Shown: positions 37,520-49,459, counted from the stretch's first letter. The stretch: 64,000 bases of DNA from Pusillimonas sp. T2 (GCF_002236805.1 NZ_NIQA01000001.1:558001-622000); one strand, 5' to 3'. Translations and numbers: made by a program. Notes: generated by a model not told the origin, from the sequence alone.

Positions 37520-38965
37520 TTACCGCGCCGCCGTCTCGGGGGTGATCACTTCGATCGCCGTGTCTTGAGGCGTATCGACCTGCCAGCCCCCTCCCAATGC
37601 AGCCATCAGTTGCACACTGGCAATCAGGCGATCAGCACCCAAAGAAATTGCCTCACGCTCGGCGCTAAGCGCCGAGGTTTCCACCTGCACGACGCTCAGA
37701 TAATCGATCAGGCCCGCCTCATACTGGTTTCGCGTCAGGCGCAAAGACTCTCGCGCAGCGGCTAACGCACGGCCTTGCGACACCTGCTCGCGCCCTAATC
37801 CCGAAATGGCCACCAGATAATCCTCAACCTCCTGCAAGGCGGTCAATACGGTTTGACGATATGCAGCCACGTCCGCGTCGTACTGGGCACGTGCCTGATC
37901 GACCCGGGCACTGCGCGTGCCACCGTCGAACAACGTCATGGCCAAGGCCGGCCCCACCGACCAGAAGCTGAACGGTGCCGTCAGCCACTGCGCCCACTGC
38001 CCGCTTCTGAAACCACCTTGGGCAGACAGGGTCAAATCGGGGAACCAGGCCGACTGAGCGACCCCGATCTCGGCGTTGGCTGCAGCCACACGCCGCTCCG
38101 CCGCAGCCACGTCGGGACGGCGCTCGAGCAATTGCGAAGGCAAGCCCGCAGGCACGCTCGGCACATCGACCAGCACTCGCGCCTCTGCCAACTGAAACGC
38201 AGACGGCGCTTTGCCCAGCAGCACCGCCAAGGCGTGCTCTAACTGAGCGCGCTGGCGATCAAGCGCCAAGCGTTGCGTCAGGGCGTTTTCCAGTTGCACC
38301 TGCGCGGACGACACATCGAGCTGGGACGCAACGCCTGCATCGTAGCGATTGCGGGTCATTTGCAACGATCGCTCGTACGCGGTAATGGTCTGATCCAGCA
38401 AGCGGCGCTCGGCATCGTAGGCGCGAACCCGAAAGTACGTTTGAGCCAGCGTCGACTGCACGCTCAGACGTGTCCCAGCCAGCTCGGCCGATGACGCCTG
38501 AACCTGCGCGCGATCTGCTTCGACCGTGCGGCGAATACGCCCCCACAAGTCGGCCTCCCAGGTCACACTTCCGCCCAGGTTGTATTGTCGTGTGGCATCG
38601 GCCTGCCCGGTACGCGACCGCGTCACGCCGGCGTCGACACCCAGCACCGGAAAGAACAAGGCGCCGCTGGCACGCAGCAACGCCTGAGCCTGCCGATATT
38701 GAGCCTCAACCTGCGCAATAGTCTGGTTAGACACCAAGACGTCCTGCATCAGTTGATCGAGCACCGGATCGTTGAATAGCCGCCACCAGTCGGCCCGCAA
38801 CGCCTCGTCGGCTGGCCGGACGGGCGTCCAGCCCTCGACCGCACGATACTGGACACCAACATCGACAGCAGGCCGTTGGTAATCGGGACCTACAGCACAA
38901 CCCGCCAACGTCAACGCAGACAGCGCCAACCCCAAACTTCGAAGACAACGTTCCGCTCTTGTCAT
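37520..38965 (-). CDS. RND efflux outer-membrane lipoprotein (NodT/OprM family)
   Basis: A 481-aa outer-membrane channel subunit. It has a lipoprotein signal peptide with lipobox LAGC (Cys about residue 22) and then VGPDYQRP, the classic NodT start. Two OEP repeats with long coiled-coil helices follow. It is the last gene of the four-gene efflux operon, 6 bases after the second permease. It will trimerise as the exit duct for the RND pump. Confidence 0.94.
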   Translation of the reverse strand: MTRAERCLRSLGLALSALTLAGCAVGPDYQRPAVDVGVQYRAVEGWTPVRPADEALRADWWRLFNDPVLDQLMQDVLVSNQTIAQVEAQYRQAQALLRASGALFFPVLGVDAGVTRSRTGQADATRQYNLGGSVTWEADLWGRIRRTVEADRAQVQASSAELAGTRLSVQSTLAQTYFRVRAYDAERRLLDQTITAYERSLQMTRNRYDAGVASQLDVSSAQVQLENALTQRLALDRQRAQLEHALAVLLGKAPSAFQLAEARVLVDVPSVPAGLPSQLLERRPDVAAAERRVAAANAEIGVAQSAWFPDLTLSAQGGFRSGQWAQWLTAPFSFWSVGPALAMTLFDGGTRSARVDQARAQYDADVAAYRQTVLTALQEVEDYLVAISGLGREQVSQGRALAAARESLRLTRNQYEAGLIDYLSVVQVETSALSAEREAISLGADRLIASVQLMAALGGGWQVDTPQDTAIEVITPETAAR

Positions 38966-38971
38966 ACGGCA

Positions 38972-41900
38972 CTACCCTTGATTATTTTGCCGCAAAGCGC
39001 GGCGATTCAGCGACCACCAGCGCAGCCGGTCAAGATATAAGTACACAACAGGCGTTGTATACAAGGTCAAAATCTGGCTCAGGATCAGGCCACCCACAAT
39101 AGTGATACCCAGGGGTTGGCGCAGCTCTACACCTGCCCCGGTCGCAAACACCAGCGGTACCGCCCCAAACAACGCCGATAACGTCGTCATCATGATTGGC
39201 CGAAACCGGATCAAACATGCCTGATAGATAGCTTCACGCGGCGACAAACCTTGCTCGCGCTCGGCGTGCAGCGCAAAATCGACCATCATGATGGCATTCT
39301 TCTTGACGATGCCGATCAGGAGAAAAACGCCGATCAGCGCAATCAGCGAAAACTCCATGCCCACCATCATCAACGCCAGTAAGGCACCGATGCCGGCAGA
39401 GGGCAAAGTAGACAGGATCGTCAACGGGTGAATGTAGCTCTCGTAAAGCATGCCCAACACAATGTACATGGTGACAAGCGCAGCCAGAATCAGCCAGGGT
39501 TGCTGGGCAAGCGATTCCTGCAAGGCTTGGGCATTACCCTGAAACGACGCTTGAATTTCCTGGGTAGGCAAGCCTATGCGCGCAACCGCCGTTTCAATCG
39601 CCTGAGTGGCCTGATCAAGCGACACGCCGGGTGCCAGGCTGAACGACACCGACTCTTCGGCAAACAATCCGGCATGGCGCACGCTAAGCGGGGCCGTGCC
39701 GATCTTGAAGGTTGTAAAGGCCGATAACGGAATTCGATTTCCGTCGGCGGTGACCACCTGAACCCGTTTCAACGACTCTGCATCTTCTGCGTATCTGGGG
39801 TCAACCGCCATGACGACGCGGTACTGGTTAAGCGGTTCGTAAATCACTGACACCTGACGCTGGCTGAATGAATTGTTCAACGTACTGGCAATCAACGCCA
39901 TATCCACGCCCAAACGGGTAGCCGCATCGCGATCAATCACCAACTCAACCCGACGGCCCTTGTCTTCAATATCGCTATCAACGTCGACCAACTCGGGTAA
40001 GCCGGCCAGCGCACGCTGCACCTGCGGCAACCAGGTTTTCAGCAGATCAAGATCACTCCCCATCAACGAGTACTCGTAGGACGAGAGCCCTTGGCGCCCC
40101 CCAACGCGGATATCTTGTTGCGGCACCAGAAAAAGCCGCGCCCCGGGTTCTCGCATGAAACGCCCCCGAAGTCGGTTGACGACGTCGTTTGCACTCACAT
40201 TGCGCTGGTCGACTGGCTTGAGTTGAATAAGCAAGAAGCTGGAGTTACTGCCACCACGCCCGCCAGCAAACCCGGTCACACTGTCAACCGCGGGATCTTT
40301 TAAAAGCTCGTTGCGAAATTTTTCGAGCTTGGGAAGCAACGACTGAAATGACGTACCCTGGTCGGTTCGGAAAAACCCCAACAGTTGGCCGGTATCTTGC
40401 TGCGGGAAGAAACCTTTGGGTACCACGGTGTACAAATAGACGTTAAGGCCCACCGTAGCCACAAGCACCAGCAACATCAATCGACTGTGGGCCAGCGCCC
40501 AGTCGAGCGATCGGCGATACCAGCGACCTGAAACGGCGCCGACACAGTCCAAAAATCGCCGGCCAGGCCCATCGGCGGGCTTTGACCCGGGTACCGCCGG
40601 CTTAAGCAAACGTGCGCACATCATGGGCGTGAGAATCAGCGACAACAGCAATGACACCAGAATGGCCGCCGACAAGGTAATGGCAAACTCTCGGAACAAA
40701 CGGCCGACTACGCCCGACATCAGCAAGATAGGGATGAACACCGCTACCAGAGACAGGCTCATCGCGACTACCGTGAATCCGACCTCTTGCACGCCACGTA
40801 TCGCGGCACGCACCGGGCTGTAACCCCGCTCGATATACCGCATAATATTTTCGAGGACCACAATGGCATCATCGACCACAAAACCGGTCGCTACGATCAG
40901 TGCCATCAGCGACATGGTGTTCAACGTAAAGCCAAACGCCCACATCAGGGTAAAGGTGGTAACCAACGACGCCGGCACCACAATACTGGGAATAAGCGCT
41001 GCCCGTGCATTACGCAAAAACAGCAATACCACCCACACCACCAATACGATGGCGATAATGAGCGTCAGACGCGCTTCGGCCAGCGACGCACGAATGCTGG
41101 GGGTACGGTCCTGGGCCACCGTCACATTGACCTGAGCCGGCACCATGCTTTGAAACGCCGGCATCAAATCGTGAATTGCATCTACCGTCTCAATAATGTT
41201 GGCGTCGGGTTGCCGGCGAATAATCAACAACACAGCTTTGCTATCGTTGTAAAACCCAACGTTGAAAATTTCTTCCACACCATCTTCAACCGTAGCCACA
41301 TCCTGCAGCCGAATCGGCGCACCATCACGCCAGGCCACAATCAGCGGCCTGTACTGCTCGGCGCGATCCATTTGCGGGCCCGTACCGATCTGCCAGTGGT
41401 AATCGTCATTTTCAATCACCCCGTTCGGGCGTACGACATTGGCATTGGCCAGGGCACTGCGCACCTCGTCAAGAGCTACGCCAGCCGCCACCAAAGCCTG
41501 TGGGTTCAAACTGATTTTGACGGCAGGCAACGAACTGCCGCCTACGCTGACCTCCCCCACGCCCGGCACCTGCGCCAATTTTTGGGCCAGCACCGTTGAA
41601 GCCAGATCGTAAAGCTGTCCCTGCGTATAGGTGTCTGACGTAAGCGCCAGAACCATAATGGGCGACGACGCGGGGTTGACCTTGTTATAGGTCGGGTTAT
41701 CGCGCAGGCCCGAGGGCAACGAGCCACGCGCCGCATTGATGGCTGCTTGTACATCACGCGCCGCGCTGTTGATATCGCGATTCAGATCAAAGACCAGTGA
41801 AATTCGCGTCGAGCCTTCGGTGCTGCGCGAGGTCATTTCAGTCACGCCGGCAATCGAGCCCAAGGCCTGTTCGAGCGGCATGGCGACACTGGACGCCATG

Positions 41901-42073
41901 GTCTCGGGGCTGGCTCCCGCCATACGAGCGGTGACGGAAATCATGGGGTAATCGACCTGAGGCAATGGCGCCACCGGCAGCACCCGCAGTGCCAAAGCGC
42001 CGGCCAGCACCATCGCCAGACAAACCAGCGTTGTGCCCACAGGGCGGACAATAAAGGCCGCCAGCCACCTCAT
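38972..42073 (-). CDS. RND efflux permease, second subunit (MdtC-like)
   Basis: A 1033-aa inner-membrane proton-driven drug pump. It starts [16 protein letters not shown] and has the 12-helix RND layout with two big periplasmic loops; typical segments are [29 protein letters not shown] (helix 4, proton-relay aspartates) and FPQQDTG. The ATG at 42073 overlaps the stop of the first permease by 4 bases. Two permease genes in a row are the mark of MdtBC-type heterotrimers, so this is probably the MdtC-like partner. Confidence 0.93.
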   Translation of the reverse strand: MRWLAAFIVRPVGTTLVCLAMVLAGALALRVLPVAPLPQVDYPMISVTARMAGASPETMASSVAMPLEQALGSIAGVTEMTSRSTEGSTRISLVFDLNRDINSAARDVQAAINAARGSLPSGLRDNPTYNKVNPASSPIMVLALTSDTYTQGQLYDLASTVLAQKLAQVPGVGEVSVGGSSLPAVKISLNPQALVAAGVALDEVRSALANANVVRPNGVIENDDYHWQIGTGPQMDRAEQYRPLIVAWRDGAPIRLQDVATVEDGVEEIFNVGFYNDSKAVLLIIRRQPDANIIETVDAIHDLMPAFQSMVPAQVNVTVAQDRTPSIRASLAEARLTLIIAIVLVVWVVLLFLRNARAALIPSIVVPASLVTTFTLMWAFGFTLNTMSLMALIVATGFVVDDAIVVLENIMRYIERGYSPVRAAIRGVQEVGFTVVAMSLSLVAVFIPILLMSGVVGRLFREFAITLSAAILVSLLLSLILTPMMCARLLKPAVPGSKPADGPGRRFLDCVGAVSGRWYRRSLDWALAHSRLMLLVLVATVGLNVYLYTVVPKGFFPQQDTGQLLGFFRTDQGTSFQSLLPKLEKFRNELLKDPAVDSVTGFAGGRGGSNSSFLLIQLKPVDQRNVSANDVVNRLRGRFMREPGARLFLVPQQDIRVGGRQGLSSYEYSLMGSDLDLLKTWLPQVQRALAGLPELVDVDSDIEDKGRRVELVIDRDAATRLGVDMALIASTLNNSFSQRQVSVIYEPLNQYRVVMAVDPRYAEDAESLKRVQVVTADGNRIPLSAFTTFKIGTAPLSVRHAGLFAEESVSFSLAPGVSLDQATQAIETAVARIGLPTQEIQASFQGNAQALQESLAQQPWLILAALVTMYIVLGMLYESYIHPLTILSTLPSAGIGALLALMMVGMEFSLIALIGVFLLIGIVKKNAIMMVDFALHAEREQGLSPREAIYQACLIRFRPIMMTTLSALFGAVPLVFATGAGVELRQPLGITIVGGLILSQILTLYTTPVVYLYLDRLRWWSLNRRALRQNNQG

Positions 42074-45000
42074 GCAGAATCTCCGGTTGCCGCGTTTTGT
42101 GCGGCACCACGCCAACGTCGTGCCAGGCGGTCAAACATCAAGTAAATGACCGGCGTCGTAAAGAGCGTAAGCAACTGGCTGCAAATCAAGCCGCCCACCA
42201 TAACCAAACCCAATGGCTGCCGCAACTCGGAACCTGCACCCGTCGCCAACATCAGGGGAATCGCACTGAATAATGCCGCCAGCGTCGTCATGAGAATCGG
42301 ACGAAAACGCAGCAGAGCCGCCTCGCGGATGGCCTCGACGGGCGAAAGGCCTCGCCCACGCTCGGCCTCGAGCGCAAAGTCGATCATCATGATGGCGTTC
42401 TTTTTGACAATGCCAATCAACAAAATGATGCCGATCACCCCGATCATGTCGAGCGCCTTGCCGGTCAACAATAACGCCAGCAGCGCCCCAACCGTAGCCG
42501 ACGGCAAGGTCGACAAAATAGTGATGGGATGAATATAGCTTTCATACAAGATGCCCAGCACGATGTACATGGCGACCACCGCGGCCAGCATCAACCAAAG
42601 CGTGCTGCTCAACGACGCCTCGAAAGCACGCGCAGCGCCCTGAAAACGCAATTCGGTTGACGCAGGCACGCCGATACTCTGATAGGTACGCTCGATCGCG
42701 GCAACCGCATCCGACAGCGCCACGCCCTCGGGCAAATTGAACGACACCGTCACCGCAGGAAACTGGTCAAGGCGGCCCACCGAAAGCAGGCTGTCGACCT
42801 GGCTGACCTTGACCAGCCCCGTTAGCGGCACCGTGCCCCCGGACGTGGTCTGCACATAGATATGATCAAGCGCGGAAGGATCCTGGCGATACTGGGGGGA
42901 CACTTCCAACACAACGCGATATTGGGCGGACTGCGTAAAAATCGTCGAAATTTGACGCTGCCCGAACGCGTCGTAGAGCGCCTCGCTGATGGCCGATAAC
43001 GTCACGCCGACACGTGCGGCCGCATCGCGATCGACAGTTAGCGTGGTCTGCAAGCCACGGGTTTGCAAGTCGTCGGTAACATCCGCCAGTTCGGGCTGTT
43101 CAGCCAAAGCGTCCACAAACTTTGGCACCCAATCGTAAAGCACCGAGGGCTCGGGGTCTGACAGTGACAGCTGATACTGGGTACGACTGACACGATCGTC
43201 GATGGTCAGGTCTTGAACCGGCTGCATGAACACCTCAAGCCCCGACACCGCTTTCAATTGCTCTTGTAAACGCTGAATAATGGCCTGCGCATTGTCGCTG
43301 CGCTCGGCCAACGGGCGCAGGGCAATCTGCATGCGGCCAGTGTTAAGCGTCACGTTGGTGCCGTCTACGCCAATAAACGAAGTCACCTGCTCCACATCGG
43401 GGTCTTCGACAATAATTCGCGCGGCCTCTTGCTGAAGACGCGACATCCCGCCAAAAGAAATAGATTGCTCACCCTGACTGATCGCTTGAATCAAACCCGT
43501 ATCTTGTTGCGGGAAAAACCCCTTGGGCACCCACACATACAACAAGACTGTGACTAGCAAAGTACCCAGCGCGACCCACAGCGTGGTGCGCTGATGCGAT
43601 AACACCCAAACCAGTCCGCGGTCATAACCCCTTATCAGGCCGTCGATCCATCGCCCAAGACGCTGCTGCAATGGCCCCAAATCGGCTTCAGACTCGGCGC
43701 GCAACAGGCGTGCACACATCATGGGCGTGAGGGTTAGCGAAATGACCAGCGACAGCAAAATAGCCACCGCCAACGTAATGGCAAACTCACTGAACAGGCG
43801 ACCGATGACATCACTCATGAACAGCAGCGGAATCAAGACGGCCACCAACGACAGCGTCAACGACACCAACGTAAACCCGATCTGCGCCGCCCCCTTCAGA
43901 GCTGCTTGAAGCGGCGACAAACCCTCTTCAAGATGACGCGCGATATTCTCGATCATGACAATGGCATCATCGACCACAAACCCGGTGGCAATGGTCAGGG
44001 CCATCAGGGTCAGATTATTAATACTGAAGCCCACCAAGTACATGATGGCAAACGTACCTACCAACGACAGCGGCACCACGACGCTGGGTATAAAAGTGGC
44101 CGTCCAAGTGCGCAAAAAGACGAATGTCACCAACACCACCAGCGTGATCGCCAGCACCATCTCGGTCTGCACATGGCGCACTGCTTCGCGAATGGTCTGA
44201 GTACGGTCTGAAGCCACGGCAACATCTACACCTGCCGGCAACCCCTGGCGCAATTCGGGCAATAACGCCTTGACCCGATCTACGACCTGAATCACGTTAG
44301 CGCCGGGCTGACGCTGGATATTGAGCAAAATGGCCGGTGTTGTACCTACCCAGGCCGCCTGCCGGATATTCTCGGCGTCACGCACCACTTGCGCCACATC
44401 ACCCAGCCGCAATGCCCCCTGGTTTTCATACGCCAGAATAAGGGCCTCATAATCTTCCGGAGACCGCAACTGATCGTTTGCATTAATGGTTGTCGAACGC
44501 TCGGGGCCATCAAGATTGCCCTTGGGCTGATTCACGTTGGCTGACACAATGGCACTGCGCACCGATGACAAGGTCAGACTATGCGACGACAAGGCCTGCG
44601 GGTCGACCTGCACCCGTACCGCCGGCCGTTGCCCGCCCGCAATACTAACCAGCCCTACCCCCGAAATTTGCGATAATTTTTGGGCAACACGCAAATCGAT
44701 CAGGTCGCGCACCTGGTACAAGGGCAGCGTGGGCGAAGTAATGGCCAGACTAATCACAGCCGTGTCTGCCGGATTCACCTTGTTGTATACCGGCGGCGCG
44801 GGCAGATCGTTAGGCAGCAAATTTGACGCCGCATTAATGGCCGCCTGCACCTCTTGCTCGGCAACATCCAGCGGCACATCAAGGCCAAACTGCAACGTAA
44901 TTTGCGATGCCCCGCCGGAACTCGTCGAGGACATTTGGGTTAGCCCCGACATCTGTCCGAACTGCCGCTCGAGCGGCGACGTGACCAACGCAGTCATGAC

Positions 45001-45171
45001 GTCGGGACTGGCCCCCGGATACAAGGTTGACACTTGAATGGTCGGGTAATCAACCTCTGGCAAGGCCGAAACCGGCAACATGCGGTAGGCCAGGATACCG
45101 GCAATCAACAAGGCAACCATGGCCAGCGTCGTGGCCACCGGGCGCAAAATAAATTGGCGTGACAGGTTCAC
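42070..45171 (-). CDS. RND efflux permease, first subunit (MdtB-like)
   Basis: A 1033-aa RND permease paired with the next gene. It starts from a GTG at 45171 ([15 protein letters not shown]) and carries [29 protein letters not shown] and [11 protein letters not shown]. Twelve membrane helices and two periplasmic porter loops are expected. The adaptor gene ends 8 bases upstream and the second permease overlaps its stop, so all four genes form one operon. MdtB/MdtC assignment rests on gene order and on likeness of the N-termini. Confidence 0.93.
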   Translation of the reverse strand: MNLSRQFILRPVATTLAMVALLIAGILAYRMLPVSALPEVDYPTIQVSTLYPGASPDVMTALVTSPLERQFGQMSGLTQMSSTSSGGASQITLQFGLDVPLDVAEQEVQAAINAASNLLPNDLPAPPVYNKVNPADTAVISLAITSPTLPLYQVRDLIDLRVAQKLSQISGVGLVSIAGGQRPAVRVQVDPQALSSHSLTLSSVRSAIVSANVNQPKGNLDGPERSTTINANDQLRSPEDYEALILAYENQGALRLGDVAQVVRDAENIRQAAWVGTTPAILLNIQRQPGANVIQVVDRVKALLPELRQGLPAGVDVAVASDRTQTIREAVRHVQTEMVLAITLVVLVTFVFLRTWTATFIPSVVVPLSLVGTFAIMYLVGFSINNLTLMALTIATGFVVDDAIVMIENIARHLEEGLSPLQAALKGAAQIGFTLVSLTLSLVAVLIPLLFMSDVIGRLFSEFAITLAVAILLSLVISLTLTPMMCARLLRAESEADLGPLQQRLGRWIDGLIRGYDRGLVWVLSHQRTTLWVALGTLLVTVLLYVWVPKGFFPQQDTGLIQAISQGEQSISFGGMSRLQQEAARIIVEDPDVEQVTSFIGVDGTNVTLNTGRMQIALRPLAERSDNAQAIIQRLQEQLKAVSGLEVFMQPVQDLTIDDRVSRTQYQLSLSDPEPSVLYDWVPKFVDALAEQPELADVTDDLQTRGLQTTLTVDRDAAARVGVTLSAISEALYDAFGQRQISTIFTQSAQYRVVLEVSPQYRQDPSALDHIYVQTTSGGTVPLTGLVKVSQVDSLLSVGRLDQFPAVTVSFNLPEGVALSDAVAAIERTYQSIGVPASTELRFQGAARAFEASLSSTLWLMLAAVVAMYIVLGILYESYIHPITILSTLPSATVGALLALLLTGKALDMIGVIGIILLIGIVKKNAIMMIDFALEAERGRGLSPVEAIREAALLRFRPILMTTLAALFSAIPLMLATGAGSELRQPLGLVMVGGLICSQLLTLFTTPVIYLMFDRLARRWRGAAQNAATGDSA

Positions 45172-45179
45172 GGCAGCCC

Positions 45180-46406
45180 TCAGGGTTCAATAACTTGAAC
45201 ACGCGTCCCGTTTCGCAAACGGTCAACGCCATCGGTAACCACCCGTTGGCCGGCCGTCACCCCTTCAACCACGGCAACCCGTCGCCCCTCTATCGTGCCC
45301 GTCACAATGGGCTGTACCGTTACGGTGTTGTCGTCGGCCACCAAATACACAAATGCGCCAGCTGACCCTTGCTGCACCGCCTGGGTCGGAACAATAACGG
45401 CGTCCGGCTGTGTACTCACACGCAAACGCACATTGACAAACTGGTTCGGAAACAGCGTTTCGTCCTGATTTTCGAATGTTGCTTTAAGCCTTACCGTGCC
45501 GGTTGCGATGTCAATCTGGTTATCTATTGAAGACAATTCGCCCGTGGCCAACAGGCGACGCTCTGCGCTATCAAACAAATCGACCACCAAAGGCTGACCT
45601 TGATTGAAACGTTCGAGCACCGCAGGCAACTGAGCCTGGGGCAACGAAAACACCACCGAAATGGGCTGGGTTTGGGTGATAACCACCAAACCCTCGGTGC
45701 TGCCGGCCGAAATGAGATTACCCTGATCAATTACTCGCAGGCCCAACCGGCCACTGATCGGGGCCGTAATTTGCGTGAATTCAAGCTGCAAGCGCGCGCT
45801 ATCGACATTAGCCTGATCGGTTTTTTGAGCGCCCAAGTACTGCTGAACGAGCGCCTGCTGAGCTTCCAGTTGCTGACGCGCCAGCGAGTTCTGCCGAAAC
45901 AGCTGCTCATAGCGCTTCAAGTCTTGGCGGGCATTGTTCAGCTGCGCCAGGTTTTGAGCCTGCTGCCCAAGCGCCTGATCAAGCTGTACCTGATATGGAC
46001 GTGGGTCGATTTGCGCCAACAGGTCGCCGGCCTTTACTTTCTGACCATCGGTGAAGAATATTTTTTGCAGTTCGCCATCGACCCGGCTGCGCACCGTCAC
46101 AGTATTGAACGCAGTCACCGTACCCAAAGCCGTGAATATGTTCTGTATTGGCCCTTGCTCGACAGTGGCCACCTTGACAGGCACCGCCATCGCCGCCATA
46201 CCCGGCGGCCCGCCCGGGCGCCCACCGGCAGCCTGAGCGGGCCGCGAACCGACGGGCTGGCCCGGCGATTGGTTTGCGCCTTCGGAGCCCGGAGGCTGAC
46301 CAGAACCACTCCACAAAAAATAGCCAAGCCCCAATGCGCCCAGTACCACCAGCGCCAGGAGCCCCTTGCGTAACCCATATCGATTTCTTGCTTGCGATTC
46401 GGACAT
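45180..46406 (-). CDS. RND efflux periplasmic adaptor (membrane fusion protein, MdtA-like)
   Basis: A 408-aa adaptor. An N-terminal membrane anchor (about residues 13-33), a Pro/Gly-rich linker (GQPPGSEG to GGRPGGPPG), the lipoyl half-motifs [14 protein letters not shown] and [10 protein letters not shown], a hairpin of coiled coil between them, and beta-barrel domains follow. First gene of the operon. The ATG at 46406 has GGGGA about 6 bases before it. The 46407-46560 stretch holds its promoter region; no clear boxes could be chosen. Confidence 0.93.
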   Translation of the reverse strand: MSESQARNRYGLRKGLLALVVLGALGLGYFLWSGSGQPPGSEGANQSPGQPVGSRPAQAAGGRPGGPPGMAAMAVPVKVATVEQGPIQNIFTALGTVTAFNTVTVRSRVDGELQKIFFTDGQKVKAGDLLAQIDPRPYQVQLDQALGQQAQNLAQLNNARQDLKRYEQLFRQNSLARQQLEAQQALVQQYLGAQKTDQANVDSARLQLEFTQITAPISGRLGLRVIDQGNLISAGSTEGLVVITQTQPISVVFSLPQAQLPAVLERFNQGQPLVVDLFDSAERRLLATGELSSIDNQIDIATGTVRLKATFENQDETLFPNQFVNVRLRVSTQPDAVIVPTQAVQQGSAGAFVYLVADDNTVTVQPIVTGTIEGRRVAVVEGVTAGQRVVTDGVDRLRNGTRVQVIEP

Positions 46407-46560
46407 GCACCGTCCCCGATTTTTATTGGAGTGAGAATGCTTGCAATTTTCGCCGATAAAAACGAAAACGCGCGACCCGACTGCCGCGTTCTGAAATCGA
46501 ACGCAACAATTACGTGACAAAAGCTAGGAGAAACTCACGCGCGGGATGGCGACGCGGCGA

Positions 46561-47313
46561 CTAGAAATTACAACGGGACAGTCGGAAGGGAACGCGTTGC
46601 GTGACAGAAATGGGCTTGAGCTCGTTATCTTGCATTGAGAAACGCACCCAGATAACGTATTTGTTTGCACTCATTTCGGGGAAGACGCCCAAAGCCGGGT
46701 CAACCCAAACGCGCAGCAGCTGAAACGTTTTGCCTGTCAGCATTTCTTGATACGCCCCTTGCGGCGCCTCGAGCTCGACCGGATTACCTGATTCGCGCAG
46801 CAGGCGCAAAATAAGCGCCAGACCGTTGTAAAGCGGCATGAAAGGATCGACCCATTGCTGCAGGTCGCTCATGCGGACCTGAGTCGGCTTAATTTGCCAG
46901 GCGTAATACGAGGGGATGTCGGCAGGCGAGGACCCTCCTGGTACAGTCAAACGGCCACGCAAGCTAGCCAACCATTCGTTGTCGCGCAAAACCTGGCCAA
47001 TACGCCCTTGCGCTGCAAGTTCAGCACTTGCACGCTCGATGTCGGCCAGCATTTTGTCGACAGTTTCGACATCGACCCCGGGGTGCTGGCGCAAACCGCC
47101 CAACGCCGCCCGCTGCCGTTCAAGGTCTTGCAATACCGACCCACGCAAGTCGGTGCGTTCGCAAACCTCGAGGAGGTCGAACAAGGTGCTCATGGCCACT
47201 TGATGATGGTTGACGTCTTCCTGATTGGCGAAAAAAAACAAACGCCCGAACAAATGCTCGACCCTAAGCAAGGATCGAACGCGTTCGTTACAGGGATATT
47301 CGTACAAAATCAC
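46561..47313 (-). CDS. zapD: Cell division protein ZapD
   Basis: A 250-aa FtsZ-bundling protein (formerly YacF/DUF1342). The start ILYEYPCNERVRSLLRVEHLF and the later SYYAWQIKP and CNF-like end are diagnostic. The start is a GTG at 47313, since a stop codon lies 33 bases upstream and no ATG is available. It follows coaE with 30 bases between, the common coaE-zapD order; the cytoplasmic protein acts at the Z ring. Confidence 0.95.
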   Translation of the reverse strand: MILYEYPCNERVRSLLRVEHLFGRLFFFANQEDVNHHQVAMSTLFDLLEVCERTDLRGSVLQDLERQRAALGGLRQHPGVDVETVDKMLADIERASAELAAQGRIGQVLRDNEWLASLRGRLTVPGGSSPADIPSYYAWQIKPTQVRMSDLQQWVDPFMPLYNGLALILRLLRESGNPVELEAPQGAYQEMLTGKTFQLLRVWVDPALGVFPEMSANKYVIWVRFSMQDNELKPISVTQRVPFRLSRCNF

Positions 47314-47343
47314 TGGACCAGCTACCTTATTGCTTTGTGTATT

Positions 47344-47952
47344 CTATGAATGAGCACCCAGTACACACCACTTTTCGTGCAACTGCCGTGCGCGGTGCTG
47401 CAATTGTTGCGGCGTGGTTTGGCCATCGTTAAGGACGACATCGTGGGCAACGGCCAAACGCGCCTCTCGGGTGGCTTGTGCCAACATAATACGCCTAATG
47501 GCCTCAGGCGTCAGCCCGCTACGCGCCTGAACCCGAGCGATCTGGGTTTCCGGGTCGCAATCAACCACGCAAACCCGGTCTACGCGACTAACCCAACGCT
47601 TCGACTCGACCAGCAGCGGCACAACGAAGACAAGATAACACCCCGAAGCCACCTCGGCCTGCGCTTGTGTAACTTGGGCTATCAACGGGTGAATAATCGC
47701 TTCCAGACGACCTCGTGCCTCGGCATCCTGAAACACAAGCTCACGCATTGCCGCACGATCGAGCGCCGCATCGGGGGTTAACACCCCGCTACCAAAAGCT
47801 GCGCGTATGGGTTCGATGGCCTGGCCGCCAGGCGCGGTAAGCTGGTGGGCAATGACATCGGTATCGATCACGGCAGCGCCCCACGCCTGAAACAAGTCAG
47901 CCACCCGAGTTTTGCCCGAGCCGATTCCACCGGTGAGTCCGATTTTAAGCAT
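47344..47952 (-). CDS. coaE: Dephospho-CoA kinase CoaE
   Basis: Last step of CoA synthesis, phosphorylating the ribose 3'-OH of dephospho-CoA. It has the P-loop GLTGGIGSGKT (residues 6-15), followed by DTDVIAHQLTAPGG and the lid/CoA region FVVPLLVES. 202 aa, standard. It lies between the prepilin peptidase gene and zapD on the minus strand, the usual pilD-coaE-zapD order. Confidence 0.96.
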   Translation of the reverse strand: MLKIGLTGGIGSGKTRVADLFQAWGAAVIDTDVIAHQLTAPGGQAIEPIRAAFGSGVLTPDAALDRAAMRELVFQDAEARGRLEAIIHPLIAQVTQAQAEVASGCYLVFVVPLLVESKRWVSRVDRVCVVDCDPETQIARVQARSGLTPEAIRRIMLAQATREARLAVAHDVVLNDGQTTPQQLQHRARQLHEKWCVLGAHS

Positions 47953-47984
47953 TTGATTGGCCTGTTTAAGTCACAGACCGCATT

Positions 47985-48767
47985 TTAGGGCGAGACCACC
48001 CATAAAAAAACCGCCCCGGCAGCTGACAGGCAAGGCCCGAACGGGAAAACGCCTGTAAACCCTGGCCGGCGGCTGAGGGCAAGCGCGGTAAACACACCCA
48101 TCGAGCAAGCCAGCAACAACACCCAGGGCAAAGCCGCTAACCCAACCCAGGCCCCCAGTGCAGCAGCAAACTTGAAGTCGCCGCCGCCCATACCTTCTCG
48201 CCCCCTGAGCCAACGGTACAGCCAGAAGATTAAAAACAAAAAGACATAGCCCGCCATGGCACCGCCCAAGGCCTGCACAACCCCAACGCCATAGCCCAGC
48301 CACGACCAAACCAAACCCGCCCACATCAACGGTAACGTCAGTTCGTCGGGCAAAAAGCCGGTGTGCCAGTCGGTAAGTGCCAACACCCCCAGTACCAACA
48401 AAACAAGAACAAACACAAGCAGACCCGCCGGGCCATCAGACGCGCCCCGCGGGCTGACCGCCAGACCAAGCCCGACCAGCGCCCCGAAAAACGCCCAGGG
48501 TACAGCGCACGGCCAACGCCATCGCTCAGACAATTCGACCGAGTCGGCGAGCGCAAATGCCAGCACAACCCGGCGCGTGTACCGCAAACCTACGCCGTAC
48601 ACCACAAGGCCCGCCAGCAGGCCGCCTACCAGATATGACAGCCATAACCCACCCGGCAAGCCGGCAAGATGCGCTAACCATTCGAACTCGCCGCCCGGGG
48701 GATTACCGGCGTGCAGATAGTTGCGTAGAATAAGCGCTGAATCGAATTCTTGATGGAACATCAGCAT
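47985..48767 (-). CDS. Prepilin peptidase (A24 family), short form
   Basis: A 260-aa polytopic membrane aspartic protease that cuts type IV prepilin leaders. The two catalytic aspartates are seen: D133 in ALTDWHTGFLPDE and D197 in GREGMGGGDFKF. Ordinary PilD has a cytoplasmic domain with two CxxC pairs and RPRS-type signature near the N-terminus, used in N-methylation; here residues 20-90 have no such cysteines. It may lack methylase activity. It stands upstream of coaE and zapD as pilD normally does, but no pilB or pilC is in the window. The ATG at 48767 shares bases with the divergent lipoprotein start. Confidence 0.82.
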   Translation of the reverse strand: MLMFHQEFDSALILRNYLHAGNPPGGEFEWLAHLAGLPGGLWLSYLVGGLLAGLVVYGVGLRYTRRVVLAFALADSVELSERWRWPCAVPWAFFGALVGLGLAVSPRGASDGPAGLLVFVLVLLVLGVLALTDWHTGFLPDELTLPLMWAGLVWSWLGYGVGVVQALGGAMAGYVFLFLIFWLYRWLRGREGMGGGDFKFAAALGAWVGLAALPWVLLLACSMGVFTALALSRRPGFTGVFPFGPCLSAAGAVFLWVVSP

Positions 48768-49413
48768 GCCCGCCCTGAAGAAGCCCACTTTCCGTTTCGG
48801 CCTTTTAGCCGTCATTAGCGCCGTTGCCCTTGCCGGTTGCGCCAAGCAGCAATCCCCCGGTTACTACGAAACAGGACCCGAGTCGACACTGTCTGATGCG
48901 CAGTCGCAGGCCCAGGGGCGCAATGGCCAACGCGCGCCGTCGCAACTGCAGCTAGGCTTTGGCGACACTGCCGAAAAACCTACCGCGCAGCCAACCGAAA
49001 GCGCGCCGCGCGCTGCTGCGGCCAGCATCCGCCCCTTGCTTGAGCCAAAAACCTTTTTAGGCACAACACCTTGCCTACCCGAAGGTCAAGACTGCCCTGC
49101 CACGCGCATTACCCTAACCATGGCCCCCGACGGCGAGTGGCGCGCACGCACCGTGCAACTGGGCACAACCAACCCGGTAACCACCTTCGAGCAAGGCTGT
49201 TGGGTTGTTGTGGGCACCGCCCCTTGGCGTGTCTTACTCGAAACCGACACCAAAGCCACCAAAGCACGGCTTACCTTTCAAACCGACAACATCTTGCGTA
49301 TAGATGCCATCAACGACCACCGCCCAACACTCGATTACCACCTGACGCGTCAGGCCGAAGTTGACGGCATCACCGAAATGAACGCCCGCCCCAAGCTGAA
49401 CTGCCGACCCTGA
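48766..49413 (+). CDS. Hypothetical lipoprotein
   Basis: A 215-aa protein with a lipoprotein signal: basic start, hydrophobic stretch and lipobox ALAGC with the cysteine near residue 25. After a low-complexity Gln/Ala/Pro-rich linker (about 26-90) a beta-rich domain begins: TPCLPEGQDCPATRITLTMAP, WRARTVQLG, GCWVVVGTAPW, LTFQTDNILRID. The PCxxxxxxC and the alternating strands recall NlpE-like domains, but this is weak. Its ATG (48766) overlaps the ATG of the divergent peptidase (48767) inside GCATGC. Function unknown. Confidence 0.75.
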   Translation: MPALKKPTFRFGLLAVISAVALAGCAKQQSPGYYETGPESTLSDAQSQAQGRNGQRAPSQLQLGFGDTAEKPTAQPTESAPRAAAASIRPLLEPKTFLGTTPCLPEGQDCPATRITLTMAPDGEWRARTVQLGTTNPVTTFEQGCWVVVGTAPWRVLLETDTKATKARLTFQTDNILRIDAINDHRPTLDYHLTRQAEVDGITEMNARPKLNCRP

Positions 49414-49459
49414 ACGTTCTGAGCATGCAGGCCTAAGGGGCGGCGCACGCCCTTGGGGG

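Noticed and set aside
42070-42073. Frameshift between two halves of one permease
   Set aside because: Both proteins are full-length RND permeases of about 1030 residues with their own complete N-terminal and motif sets; the ATGA overlap is normal for MdtB/MdtC-type pairs.
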